64,000 nucleotides of DNA. Source: Nothopassalora personata (taxonomy: Eukaryota > Ascomycota > Dothideomycetes > Mycosphaerellales > Mycosphaerellaceae). The stretch lies in assembly GCA_033816765.1 (NCBI GenBank), contig CM066287.1:3472001-3536000 (forward strand). The letters run 5' to 3'. Below the pieces are notes generated by a model. The model saw only the letters and a list, made by a program, of their open reading frames with translations. It was not told the DNA's origin and did no database searches. Position 1 is the first letter of the stretch. Each line of letters starts with the position of its first letter. Shown here piece after piece: positions 45,106 to 55,433 of the stretch. Position numbers and translations under genes: made by a program.

Positions 45106-46195
45106 GTCCTTCTACAGGTGCCTATTCGGGCAATCCGTCTTAATATAACCCTTCTTATAGCATCTATAGCACTCCGCTTTAGTCCTATTGAAGGTCATAG
45201 ACGATCCGCCGGCGTCCCGCTAGTAACTCGCACCCGGGTCGCGCGACGCCTAACTATACTTCTACTACTTCGAGCTACGATTGCTTCGCCCTTAGTCGCC
45301 CTTAGTCTCTCGCCTACGGCGACTATGCTGCCCGCGGTCGTGCCCTCCGCTACTACGCTCCGTGCTTTTAATGCGCGAAGCTAGGATTACTAGTTCCTCT
45401 CTAGTTATTAGGATGTTATGAAACTTAACGATTGCGGACCGTAGGCTAGGCGTAAGCTTAGCGAGCATATGTCGTACGCGTTACGCCTCCGTATAGTCCC
45501 CTAACTAATCCTCTATAACATCTAGCTTAGTCGTAAACTAACGCACTGTCTAGTTATCCTTCTGTTTTACCGCCTTATACTCTAACATTACGTTAAGTAC
45601 GCGGTTTATAGGATTACCGTATACGTCTCGATAGAACTCCTTAAAGTCCTAGTATGTATACCCTTTAAGGTTAAGGACGCTATAGTTAGCGTGCTATCGC
45701 TCACTTGCCTCTCCGCTTAGGTACATAACCCTATACAGGACCTTTAACTCGTTCGTCGCATACGTGCCGCCTAAGAGGGTAAAGACAAGAGAGAGCTCCC
45801 TTAGGAATACCCGTGCTTTCTTAATCGAGTCCCCTCTAAAAGGCGTAGGTTCTTTAAGACGTAAACGTGTCGCATGCGATACGACCGCGCCTCGAGCTGC
45901 GATATCATTGTCAGTTACTATAGATAGAGGAGGGGGAGGGGGAGTAGGGGATAGTTCTCCGCCGGATTCGCCCTAAGGGTCCGCCGGCGGCACGCTTACG
46001 TCCCGCAAGATCTCTAACTATTCAATCTCCCTCTATATCTCCTTCTCCTTAACCTCTACCCGAAGGGCATCCCTCCTTACGACTAAGGCTACACGCCTCG
46101 CTTGTTGCTAGGCCCTAGGGCTTAGGGGAGCCGTAGGCGTAGCGCTGCTGTCGTCGCGTTCGGACTCTATAGCGTGTATAGATTGTAACGAAGAG
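45106..46195 (-). pseudogene. Chromovirus Gag remnant with altered zinc knuckle
   Basis: Minus-strand reading gives a helical Gag region (45400-46150) and near 45130-45175 the knuckle AECYRCYKKGYIKTDCP. The Cys residues are in place (CX2C...C), but the expected His is Tyr, a CAT/CAC-to-TAT/TAC change of RIP type. Confidence 0.7.
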
Positions 46196-46204
46196 AAGAA
46201 TTAG
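46196..46204 (-). other. Putative self-primer binding site of the chromovirus
   Basis: On the minus strand CTAATTCTT begins three bases after the 5' LTR. Its complement AAGAATTAG is inside the LTR (plus coordinates 46264-46272). Nine of nine bases pair. Confidence 0.5.
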
Positions 46205-46207
46205 AAC

Positions 46208-46404
46208 TGTTAAGGGGATGTCGCAATGTATAGCATGCCTACGACCTACTAGTCGTAGATAAACTAATTCTTGCCTCTTGTTTAAGACGCATCGCGCGTC
46301 GCAAGGTGTACTTATACGTGTTACGTGCGGCTTAGTAGCCGGTCGCGACCGCATGTCACATGTAAGGCTACATATAGGGGTTAGCTACTAGGCTGCCCCT
46401 TACA
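46208..46404 (-). repeat. 5' LTR of the degraded chromovirus
   Basis: Partner of 32410-32606. Here the terminal CA survives (CCCCTTACA). The differences between the two LTRs give a direct record of C-to-T change at CpA. Confidence 0.88.
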
Positions 46405-46409
46405 AATAA

Positions 46410-49400
46410 TAGGAGCATCCTACTAAAGATTACTAAGAAGTAGCGTATAGCGCACTTCATTAGTACAATTAGTAAGGGTAATACTATCTAAATACCGCCT
46501 ATTTAGGACTCTAACGGCGACCGTACCGTTATGGTAGTAATAAATAGCATAGGGGGTACTAAAGGTGTAGTAACGTCTAGTAGGGCCCCCATTAAACACC
46601 GTAAGCTCTTAGGCCGCTAGTAGCACCAAATCTTCGGCTATATTAGCGCTAAACGCATTAACTAGCTTCCGTTTAGAGTTGAGGGGGTGGTCATTAACCC
46701 TAATACACCTAAGGCACCCCTTACTACACATTGCAGAGTATATAGCCTAGCTAAGGTATATAAAGTGTTCAATAGGACTAAGCCAATTAGGGCAATAACT
46801 CCCTATAGGTACGTGGCTATAGATTTAGCTAAGTTTATACTAGCATACAATAGTAATCGTTACCTAGTTCATTTCTACGATTTAGATACCTATAGGAACT
46901 TTTAATTCACTATTAAGAATAGGGACTAACCATTAGTATTAGCTTACTTTAATAGCCTACTTAGCTTTATCAATTTCATTAGGCGTAGGTTTGTTTACTT
47001 CTATAGCGATAATAAAGTAGCTATTAGTACAGCCTTCCGCTCAACTATTAACAATAATTAAATTAAGTAGTATAACACTACTAACTACGCGTCTAACTAG
47101 GACCTAGTAGAACGAGCGGGCGGCGTTATTATTACGATGTCTCGCACAATCCGTATTTATACTCGCCTACCTTAAAAGCTCTAGAATGAATGCATAGTAG
47201 CTACCGTCTACATTCTCTAGCGGTCACTAATCCAATTAAAAGGCTAGAAGACTCCCTTCGAATTAGTAACAGGTAGGGTACTAAATGTGGGCCACATAGT
47301 AGTGTACGGCTACCTAGCCTACGTGTACATTTATAGCACTACTTAACTAGGTAAGACTAAGAAGCTTAAAGAACGAGCACTTATCGGATACCTTGTAGGC
47401 TACAACTCTACTAACATCTATAGGGTGTGGGACCTATCGAAAGATAGGGTTATGCAGGTAAAGGACGTCCTCTTTAATAAGACTACGTTCTACGACCTAT
47501 CAATTCTTACTACTAGTTACTTAACCCCTATTAAGAACATCGTAACAGTAGAACCGGCTAAAGAGCCTAAACAGTACTACGACCTGTATGTAGCTTACTA
47601 TAAGCAGGACATAGCATAGGCCGAGGGGGTAGAAGAATAGGCTTAACAGTAGCCGCTCTATTAAAACCCTCGTTAACACGCCTATTAATAATTACTACTT
47701 AGGCAAGAACTACACTAGCTAGAGCACCGCTTCTTAGTAGCATTTAACCACCTAGAAAGTGGCAGTAGTTTCGAGCTACCTAATTGGCTATTAATAAATA
47801 ACGCTATAACCCCTACACTTTCACGAGACTAGGTTAAATCCGGGGTCGAACTAGCGACTAATGAGAGTATAGAGAACTCTAACTACAATAATAACGCGGT
47901 AAATTGTAAGGGCACCTGCTTAGGCGGCCATGGGCCGTCACATAAATAATAGTAACGCGTCTAAATAACAGTACATTAACACACTATAACAGTAGTTAAT
48001 GGATGCCCTTATAGAGGAAGATCGTAAGGAGCTTATAGTAGATGCTTCGACGACTTTAAATGTCGCTACCGCTCCGCCTACAATCCCCTTCGAAGAACTT
48101 AGCTAAATGGATAACTTTTCCGCTAACACTAATTACGCCCTTACCGGATCCGGTAAGAGACTTAGAACGGCCTACTTCTACTATGCTCTATACAATATTA
48201 TAGTTACTAACGTTATTATTAGCTAGATAGCGGGCATCCGCTAGAGACCTCGTTATCTAGGCCGTAAGTACTACGATGTCCTTCGATCCGAACGTACACG
48301 CGACTTCTCTCCTCTACGCCGTGTTAACACTATTACGTCGATGCACCGCGATAACCTTCCGCCCGAACCTCTAAACTACCGTGCCGCTATAAAGCACCGC
48401 TTCGCCTAACAATAGCGTAAAGCTATAGCTAAGGAGTTTACTAAGGTAATCTCTACTAGCACATTTAAATAGGCAACTTAGTAAGAGAAGGATTATAATG
48501 CTTAGTAAGAAGAGGAGGGACTTTAGCTACTACTACCGCTAAAGTGGGTGTATAAGTATAAGCTAGATAAGCATAGCATGCTAAAGAGCTTTAAGGCCCG
48601 GCTATACGTAAGAGGCGATCTATAGGGTACACACTTAGATACATACGCCGCTACACTACTAGTAAGTATGTTCCGCCTCTACTGTACTATAGCCGCGAGC
48701 TTCGACCTAGAAGCTAAATAGTTTAATGTTATGAATGCCTTTCTAAATTCGGACCTACCGTACACTATGTACCTACAACTACCTCCTAGAATCGACCGAC
48801 TATCGGATAGATCTAGCTATGCTCTTAAACTAGTTAAGGCTCTCTAGGGACTTAAGGAATCCCCTCTCCTTTAGTATAACTCCCTTACTATAACGCTCTC
48901 CTCTTTAGGCCTAGTTCCCCTATTAGACTCTAAGTGTATCTATTATAACGATAAGGTTATGTTCTTCTTCTACGTGGACGACCTAGTTATACTCTACTAT
49001 CGTAAGAATAAGGCCTATACGGCACACATTAAGTAATAGCTTCTTAACGTATACGAGATGCACGAGCTCGGAGATCTAACCTAGTTCTTAGGAATTAAGG
49101 TAATACGAGACCGGTAAAAGAGACTACTATAGCTCTTATAAGAGGACTATATAGAGAAGCTCGCCGCTAAGTTTAGTATATCTACTAGCGTACGTAAGAC
49201 TAATGTGCTAGTAGATTAACACCTCGACTAGACGGTACCCGAGGGTTACGTCGTAGACGCTATAAAGATCCTTACGTACTAATAACGCATTAGGTCTCTA
49301 AACTTCGTAGTAACGTACACACGCCTAGACATTGCCTTTTCCCTATCTATGCTCTCGTAGTACCTAACTAAGCTAACGGACACACATCTAAAGCTTACGG

Positions 49401-49454
49401 ATTAGTGCTTACGCTACCTCCTAGAGACTAAGAACCTCTACCTTATATATAGCG
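46410..49454 (+). pseudogene. Copia A integrase and reverse transcriptase remnants
   Basis: Continuation of the Copia A frame after the chromovirus. Legible parts include AYFNSLLSFINFIRRRFVYFYS with the second integrase Asp, LVERAGGVIITMSRTIRI, KL*NECIVATVYIL and the TPFELVTGR block of copia integrase. From 48540 the reverse transcriptase follows: FDLEAK, NVMNAFLNSDLPYTMYLQLPP, KLVKAL*GLKESPLL*YN and VMFFFYVDDLVILYY with the YVDD active site, then IQLLEDYIEKLAAKF. Stars are TAG or TAA. Order and motifs are those of Ty1/copia. Confidence 0.82.
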
Positions 49455-49459
49455 CTAGT

Positions 49460-49628
49460 TGTTACGGGCCCGGCCCGGCGACCCGGCGACGGCCCGCGTA
49501 ACCGTTAAACCTTAATAAGTAGCGAACAATCTACGAACCCCGGTCCGTAGATACTGCCTTTTACGCGCCGGTGGCGCAATCGGTCACTTTACCTTTTACT
49601 GTTCGCACGTAATTAGCTAACCGTTACA
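49460..49628 (+). repeat. 5' LTR of the miniature element
   Basis: Begins TGTTACGGGCCC and ends CCGTTACA. Contains GGTCCGTAGATA (49542-49553), complementary to the primer site, and the A-box-like TGGCGCAATCGG (49572-49583). Confidence 0.88.
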
Positions 49629-49658
49629 CTATCTACGGACCTACCCGGGTTCGAGTCC
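49572..49658 (+). promoter_or_regulatory. RNA polymerase III A-box and B-box-like pair
   Basis: TGGCGCAATCGG (49572-49583) fits the tRNA A-box consensus at every fixed position, and GGTTCGAGTCC (49648-49658) fits the B-box. They lie 76 bp apart and straddle the LTR/internal border. The flanks do not fold into an intact tRNA acceptor stem, so this is a tRNA-like promoter or decayed tRNA, not a functional tRNA gene. Confidence 0.45.
49630..49641 (+). other. Putative self-primer binding site of the miniature element
   Basis: TATCTACGGACC begins one base after the 5' LTR and is the exact reverse complement of GGTCCGTAGATA at 49542-49553. A 12-nt perfect match at the expected place supports Tf1-like self-priming. 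Confidence 0.65.
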
Positions 49659-49915
49659 CTTACTCGAGCTTACATTCATAGCGGTCACTACACGGCTAAG
49701 CTAGTGAGGCAGCGCACGTGTAAGTAGCGATGAAGCGCGACACCCGGCCTCTATCGCGTCGCTAGCGTGCGCACTACGGTTAGATCTAGTGCAAGCTAGG
49801 AGTACTAAGACCTAAGAAACAGGTGCAGATTGCGACCGGTGAATGGGGGCACGTTATTAGGTAGTTGGCGCGGCGGCCTAGTCGTAAGGACACGCCCTTT
49901 AGACGGGAGGGGTAG

Positions 49916-50084
49916 TGTTACGGGCCCGGCCCGGCGACCCGGCGACGGCCCGCGTAACCGTTGAACCTTAATGAGTAGCGAATAATCTACGAACCCCGGT
50001 CCGTAGATACTGCCTTTTACGCGCCGGTGGCGCAATCGGTCACTTTGCCTTTCACTGTTCGCACGTAATTAGCTAACCGTTACA
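49916..50084 (+). repeat. 3' LTR of the miniature element
   Basis: Same 169 bp as the 5' repeat apart from five CpA/TpG transitions; this copy keeps TGAACC, TTTGCC and TTTCAC where the 5' copy has TAAACC, TTTACC and TTTTAC. Confidence 0.88.
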
Positions 50085-50089
50085 CTAGT

Positions 50090-50640
50090 AAGTACATTAC
50101 TAGCCTACATAGTTAGCCTAAACATCTCGGTAAGAACTATAAATTCTTTAGCGCATTAGATGCCTCCTACGGCATAAACGTCGATAGGACTAGCTCTAGC
50201 GGATGGATCTTTATACTATTCGGCGGACTAGTCGATTATAAAGCCTCTAAGTAGATTACTGTTACTAAGTCCTTAACCGAAGCCGAACTCCTTAGCCTAT
50301 TATAAGCGGCATTAGAGCTAATCTAGTAGGAACGCATCTTCGCCGAGATCCATCTCGAGTTTAACTAGTGTACATACCTATACTGTAATAACACCTAGAC
50401 TATTCGACTTATTAACTAGTAAGGGTAAAAGCTTAATACTAAGCTGCGCTATGTTAACATCTATTACTATTAGCTCCGCTAGAGAGACTAACGAGGAGAT
50501 ATCGAGATTCGGTATCTTAACACTAACGACATACCTATAGATAGGCTTACTAAGCTACTACTACTATAAAAGCATAAGCACTTCGTAAAGCTACTTAATA
50601 TAGCTAAGGAAGGCGTAGATCTACGCTCCTTAGCGCCTAC
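50090..50640 (+). pseudogene. Copia A RNase H remnant
   Basis: Continues the copia frame: FSALDASYGINVDRTSSSGW and ILFGGLVDYKASK, then TVTKSLTEAELLSLL and a C-terminal stretch ending FVKLLNIAKEGVD. These are the active-site Asp and Glu blocks and the C-terminus of a copia RNase H, with TAG codons at former Gln or Trp positions. Confidence 0.82.
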
Positions 50641-50961
50641 TATAGATGCTAACACTAGCCGCATTACCTTAGGAGGTAATAATAACGCTTAAGATGCGTA
50701 GGCCTACTATACTAGTAGCTCTTCTCGATAGTTACTAGTACTAGGCTTTAACTATAGGACTCCTCTTCTCGGCGCATTATAGCATATACGACATAGTAAT
50801 TAGCTACTACTAAGCGCTACTTCTATTATGCCTCTCCTTCCGCATTCGGATAGATGCGACTTCCCTTTTATCCTTTTTATACTAAAATAGGAAGGAACTA
50901 GTAGTAGGACTGCATAAAAACACCTCTTTAGTTCTAAACCCTTCCTCTTTCTTTAACTAAC

Positions 50962-51397
50962 ATGGACCGGTAGAGGCTATATAGTATGTTCGGTACTACT
51001 ATCTCCTCTACCGGCTCCGTACTACCGCCTAGCGCCGCTAGCGCCGCTACCGCTAGAGTAAGCGTCTACTATTCACCGGCGCTACCCTAGTACTATTATT
51101 ACTAGGTGTTTCTCGGACTCCCATTAGCCCATAGTAAAAGGACCGGAAACACCCCTATTACTAGTAGCGGTATAGCGTATAAGTACCTATAACGGCGTAG
51201 CTAATTATAGGCGCCGAAACACTATTAACCTCGCTACTAGTAGCATTACTATTACCACCTCCGTTACTATATTACAACGATCGTTATGACATTATCGATG
51301 CCTCTATTATCGTCCTCACCTTACTTAGAGACAGCATCTCTACCCGCTAGGCGTGTAGTACCTATAGCACTACCGTCGCTAGGATTACCCTTGCCCT
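50962..51397 (+). pseudogene. RIP-degraded reading frame of unknown origin
   Basis: From ATG 50962 one frame runs about 145 codons in which the stops are TAG or TAA that could each be former CAG or CAA. The readable residues form Ser/Ala/Pro-rich sequence (MFGTTISSTGSVLPPSAAS) and YYSPALP followed by several Tyr residues. It does not resemble copia proteins. It may be a captured gene fragment or chance. Confidence 0.3.
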
Positions 51398-51659
51398 AAG
51401 TAAAAAGATAAGGCCTTTATAAGCTATAAAGACCTTTTATTAGGTAAAAGAGTTCCTACTAGGACGTAGCTAAATGGTAATCTCTACCTAAGGTAGGAAG
51501 CGGAGTTCTCTAAGACCGTAACCGAAGTTATATATACGCGGTTATTAGATAGTAGTAAGGCACCCTAATTACCGAAGTAATAGCGTACTATAACACCTAG
51601 GATTTTAATTAAGAATAATAGAGCGGACATTAAAGCGGACGATAGGCTAAGCAATAAAT

Positions 51660-51785
51660 TCAGTAGATATAATAACCCCTAGGACTCGAACCTATAACCT
51701 TACATGTCCGTTAAAATATAGGGAGATAGTACGCCTTACCGTTTAGTACTATAAGAATAGCTTAGCCACCCTACCGGACAAGATT
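51660..51785 (-). other. tRNA-like or SINE-like fragment, degraded
   Basis: On the minus strand a B-box GGTTCGAGTCC (plus 51680-51690) follows a D-arm-like stretch in which AGTAC and GTACT can pair around TAAACGGTAAGGC. Acceptor and anticodon stems do not pair well. It could be a RIP-damaged tRNA pseudogene or a SINE. Confidence 0.3.
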
Positions 51786-52053
51786 CACATCGTTTAGAAC
51801 CTATTATATAGGTTAACTATAGTATAAGGGACTTAGTAAGATTATAAATAGGGATGTGAGGCTAGGATAATAGCCTTACCTAAAACGCTAACTTAGCGCC
51901 CTACTGTATAGCTTATAATGGAGCTCTAATAAGCACGTAGTAACGAAGCCTAACGTTATAAGGTGGGTAGGTAGGGTAATAGGTAATAGATAGGGTGTAC
52001 GCGATTACATGCGATTAGCTCATTTACCTATAAGCCGTACGAGCTAAGGGGGT

Positions 52054-52260
52054 GTATTACGATCTAAGCGTGTACCGGCGCTATAGCCTAATTAAACCTA
52101 AGGTAGTAGCCGCTAAGAATTAGGTGACATTAATTAGTTACCTGTAGCCTTTTTATAAGCAGCCCCTTCAATTCTAGCTTAGACACATGTAATCTACTAT
52201 CTGCTTTTAAAACACCTTTATAAGCCTATTTTATAACTTCTAACTACTTCTAACGTAATA
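52054..52260 (+). repeat. 3' LTR of Copia A
   Basis: Heavily CpA-to-TpA mutated partner of 30418-30614, followed by ATAAG. Confidence 0.75.
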
Positions 52261-52299
52261 ATAAGCCCGAGTGCTCCTCTACCTATCTAATTTAAAACC

Positions 52300-55200
52300 T
52301 AAATCGTTATCGAAGCTCTATTAAGGATTAGCTTACCTTACTAGTAGACTTAACCCTACATTTGTTTTACGGACAACTACCTAATCGATTTAAGAACTAC
52401 TATAGGAGATCGGCACTAAGTACTAGTACTGTAGTACAGCATCTAAAAGAGCTAGACTAGGTATAGAGTTTAGAAACAACACCTCTAGTAACCTAGTAAG
52501 ATCCGCTAAGGACAACTAGGTACTTAGGAAAGGCGTGCAGTTCTAGGCATAGAAATCTATGCTAATTAGCGCACTACTAGAGAAGGATCTAGTTAGATAC
52601 GTAATCCATAATCTAGACTACGTTAACCTAAAGTACGCTCTAAACAGGGTAGCTTATAATCAACCCTAAGATGTAACTAAGAATGTCTAAGATAAGACTA
52701 CCTAGAATGAAGCTACTTAGGACATTACTAGTAGTATAGGATATAAAGCTGCCTATAAGCGATAGAAGAAAGAGGACATATAAGCATATAGCATTATTAT
52801 AGCTAGATTGGATTCTACCCTAAGGCTAAACTTTAGAGATGTAGACAAGTTAGCTAAGGAATTGTATAATTTAATTAAGGCAACATATAAGCTAGTTATT
52901 ACAATTAATCTGTATAATACTCTAAAGGCAGTTAGGCACATTAAACTAGATGCTACAAGACCCAATACATTAAAGTACTATAAAGACTTTCAATTATAGG
53001 TAAATAACAACAAGACTGCTATAGAGCAATTTATTAGATCTTCCCTAGTTAATAATAAGTTAAGGCTCAAATCCTCTTTTGTCCTCCTAGATAGTATCTA
53101 TAGATTGTACTTTATTAAAGGTCTAAATTATGTCGAATGGCTTAGGACATAGAGATATAACAATCCCCTAGAATTAACTACCCTAGAGAGAATGTTCATA
53201 ACTCTTAGGAAGGAGTAAGTACCTACTACCTATAAGCCTAGTAATAGCTTTGTTAGAGCATTCTTAAGTAAGAATAATAATAAGCAGTGCATATAGTGCT
53301 CACATAAGTACACTAACGCGAACTGCTATAAGTAGTATCTAGAGAAGAATCCTAGGAATAGGTCTAAGAAGGGTAAAGACACCCTAAAGGATAGGGTAAA
53401 GAAGGTAAAGGGTAGCAAATCCCCTAGGAAGAGGATTGCTATAGCAATTAATAACTAGTCAGACTCATTATCTAATTAGGAGCATAGCTCTAATAGTAAT
53501 AGGGACTAGAGATAACTATATAGGAGGTCTAGAGTAGCTGTTGCAGTTGTATAACTAGTATATATAGGAAGGATAGTAGCTGCCGTATTAAACCTAATGT
53601 TAATAGACAAAGTCTATAACATAGGCACATCCTTCTATATCTACAATAATCTTATAGACCTTTAGAATGTTAGGCTAAGACTAAGGCCTATATGCTTCTT
53701 ATAGGCCGTTAGGTAAGGATCTCTTACGACTAAAGGAGAATTAGAGTAGGTTATAAAGAACCATCTTAGTTAAGAGACTACCCTCCTCCTTCGTAATGTG
53801 CTTTACTTACTAGAGTTAGATACGACACTAATCTCTATAGAACTCCTATATAAGAAACATAGAGTTTACCTAGATAGACTATCCAAAATGCTGTTCTAGA
53901 AGAACAAGCCTATAGGCTTAGTTAAGATAATGAAAAATGTTATTATCTTTAGGAACCTTAGGGTAAAGAGGGGTTCTAGGAAGGATGAAGATAGATTAGT
54001 ACTAAAAGGACTTGCTACTCTTACATTTACTAAGCTAAGAACTAATACAGTTAGATAGTATTAAAGACTTAGGCATATTAGGAGCATATTACTTAATGCT
54101 ATAAAAGAAGCAGTTAAGGGCCTAGAAGATGTTAATACTATAGAGTTGGGGCATTATAAGACTTGTAAGCTTATAAGGTTATAAAGAGTTGTTTTAAGAA
54201 TCCCTAGGAGACCTGTACTAGAGGCATTAGATAAAATCTATGCTAACCTAGTTAGTCTAATTACTCTACTCTCTTATAATGGTTACGTATACTGCCTTAT
54301 GCTTACGTGTGCTAAAACTAGAATGAGATAGTACTTACTACTTCTAAAGAAAAGTAATACTCTAATAGCAATTAAGACTTAGCTTACCATAATGTAGAAC
54401 TACTATAAGAAGAAACCTAAGATCTAGTTCTTAGATAGTAGTAGGGAATTTAACAACATTGAACTTAGAATACATGCCTAATATAAAGGAATTAGATAGG
54501 ATTTTGCATCACTATATACACCCAAGCAGAATAGAATTACTAAAGCTTCGAATAAAGTTATTATTAATAAGGCTAGAGCTATGCTTGTGGACTCTAGCTT
54601 ACTATAGAACCTCTGGCCCTAGGCCATGGATTTTATATGCTATATTACGAACCGCCTCTTTAACTTAATAACAAAAAATGTACTATAGATTAACTTTAAG
54701 AAGGACCTAGGCATTAATGTTAAAGAGATAGACTTAAGGAATGTAAGGAGGTTTAGATGTAAAGCATATAAACATAACGACAATTATACTAAGTCTAAAA
54801 AGTTCTCTACAAGGGCGGACATATAGTAGCATATAGGATTCTAGGGTAGTTCATTAACTAACTACCTACTATAGAAGCTATAGTAGGAGAAGGGAAAATA
54901 GGTCTATAAGATGACCTATTCCCCCTATGTGACTTTTAATAAAGATTTCTTATAGAACTCGCAATACTAAATCCCTATAGGCAAGTAGGTCGCTTAGGGG
55001 GAGTAGACAGGGTAGACTATTAAGAGCTCCTAGCTTACTGCTAGTAATAAGCATACTGTCCTAGATAACGAGATTACCTTCCTTAGACACCCCTATAATA
55101 ACCCTAAGGACCCTTACTATAAAGGTATTTATATGCCTTATAAAGAGCTACACGAGCTAGAAGCGAGTTACTAACCCTATAAACCTTTAAGGGGAGCTAT

Positions 55201-55428
55201 GCAGCTAGAGGGGGAGCTGTAGTAGCATAGTAACCAACCTAAAACATAAAGGGCTTCGTAACAAGACTCCCCTAACTAAGGTTAGTCTTAGGGGGAGCAT
55301 AGGATAGAAGACTTACGTCCACTATTTAGAGACACATCCTCCTAGCTCTAGGAACAGTCTCCTATAGAGCACACCTAGCTCTAGGAACAATCTCCTATAG
55401 AGCACACCTAGCTCTAGGAACAATCCCC
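52300..55428 (+). pseudogene. Copia B gag, protease and integrase remnants
   Basis: Gag: VQF*A*KSMLISALLEKDL, LDSTLRLNFRDVDKLAKELY and WLRT, followed near 53290 by a knuckle CI*CSHKYTNANC. Protease-like IGTSFYIYNNLIDL near 53610. Integrase: HYKTCKL near 54150, then YGYV-type core NGYVYCLMLTCAKTRMR, a FLDSSREFNN block (54430) and the LHHYIHPSRIELLKLR stretch. Stars are TAG/TAA. One clean stretch (52808-52999) stays open for 63 codons. Domain order is that of copia. Confidence 0.75.
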
Positions 55429-55433
55429 TATAG
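55343..55433 (+). repeat. 33-bp coding tandem repeat in Copia B
   Basis: Units at 55343-55375, 55376-55408 and a third from 55409 that is cut by the Gypsy insertion at TATAG and continues at 62579. Each unit is 11 codons long and, with TAG read as former CAG, encodes IEHTQLQEQSP. It sits in the linker between integrase and reverse transcriptase. Confidence 0.8.

Larger units (their letters stand above)
32410..46404 (-). mobile_element. RIP-degraded Gypsy chromovirus, minus strand, split by two younger insertions
   Basis: LTRs at 32410-32606 and 46208-46404 (197 bp each) with TSD AATAA (32405-32409 and 46405-46409). Removing the element restores the Copia A frame (SSNNRSILL). The two LTRs differ at about 12 sites, all transitions, about 10 at CpA or TpG. 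Coding runs on the minus strand: gag zinc knuckle near 45130-45175, protease about 44160-44350, reverse transcriptase 43460-43950, RNase H and integrase to 41500, then after the inserted Gypsy element the GPY/F module and chromodomain at 34000-34450. Own length is about 6.7 kb without the inserts. Confidence 0.88.
49460..50084 (+). mobile_element. 625-bp miniature LTR retroelement (TRIM-like)
   Basis: Two 169-bp direct repeats (49460-49628 and 49916-50084) with TGT...ACA ends enclose only 287 bp. TSD CTAGT is at 49455-49459 and 50085-50089, and removal restores the copia frame (YSASKYITSLHS). A purine tract GACGGGAGGGG sits directly before the 3' repeat, as expected for a polypurine tract. 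The internal part has no gag or pol. The two repeats differ at five sites, all transitions at CpA/TpG. A GC-rich head (GGGCCCGGCCCGGCGACC) resists the local AT bias. It must be mobilised by proteins of another element. Confidence 0.88.
50641..52053. other. Copia A 3' non-coding part with unexplained RIP-degraded sequence
   Basis: About 1.4 kb lies between RNase H and the 3' LTR, longer than usual for copia. It includes an unexplained reading frame and a tRNA-like stretch (listed separately) and ends in the purine run GAGCTAAGGGGG before the LTR. A further nested fragment is possible but no terminal repeats were found. Confidence 0.5.
30418..52260 (+). mobile_element. Copia A: old RIP-degraded Ty1/copia element hosting nested insertions
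   Basis: Direct LTRs (30418-30614 and 52054-52260) are flanked by ATAAG (30413-30417 and 52261-52265). Internal order is gag and protease, then the inserted chromovirus, then integrase, reverse transcriptase, the inserted miniature element and RNase H, which is the copia order. Without the insertions the element is about 7.2 kb. Stops in all coding parts fit CAG, CAA or TGG changed to TAG or TAA. LTR ends are slightly uncertain because the ten bases ATAAGCCCGA occur after both LTRs. Confidence 0.82.

Noticed and set aside
41500..46200. Short plus-strand frames in the degraded chromovirus (for example 45118-45384 and 45764-45976)
   Set aside because: The real coding strand is minus, as shown by reverse transcriptase and the zinc knuckle; these are shadows in TAG-rich DNA.
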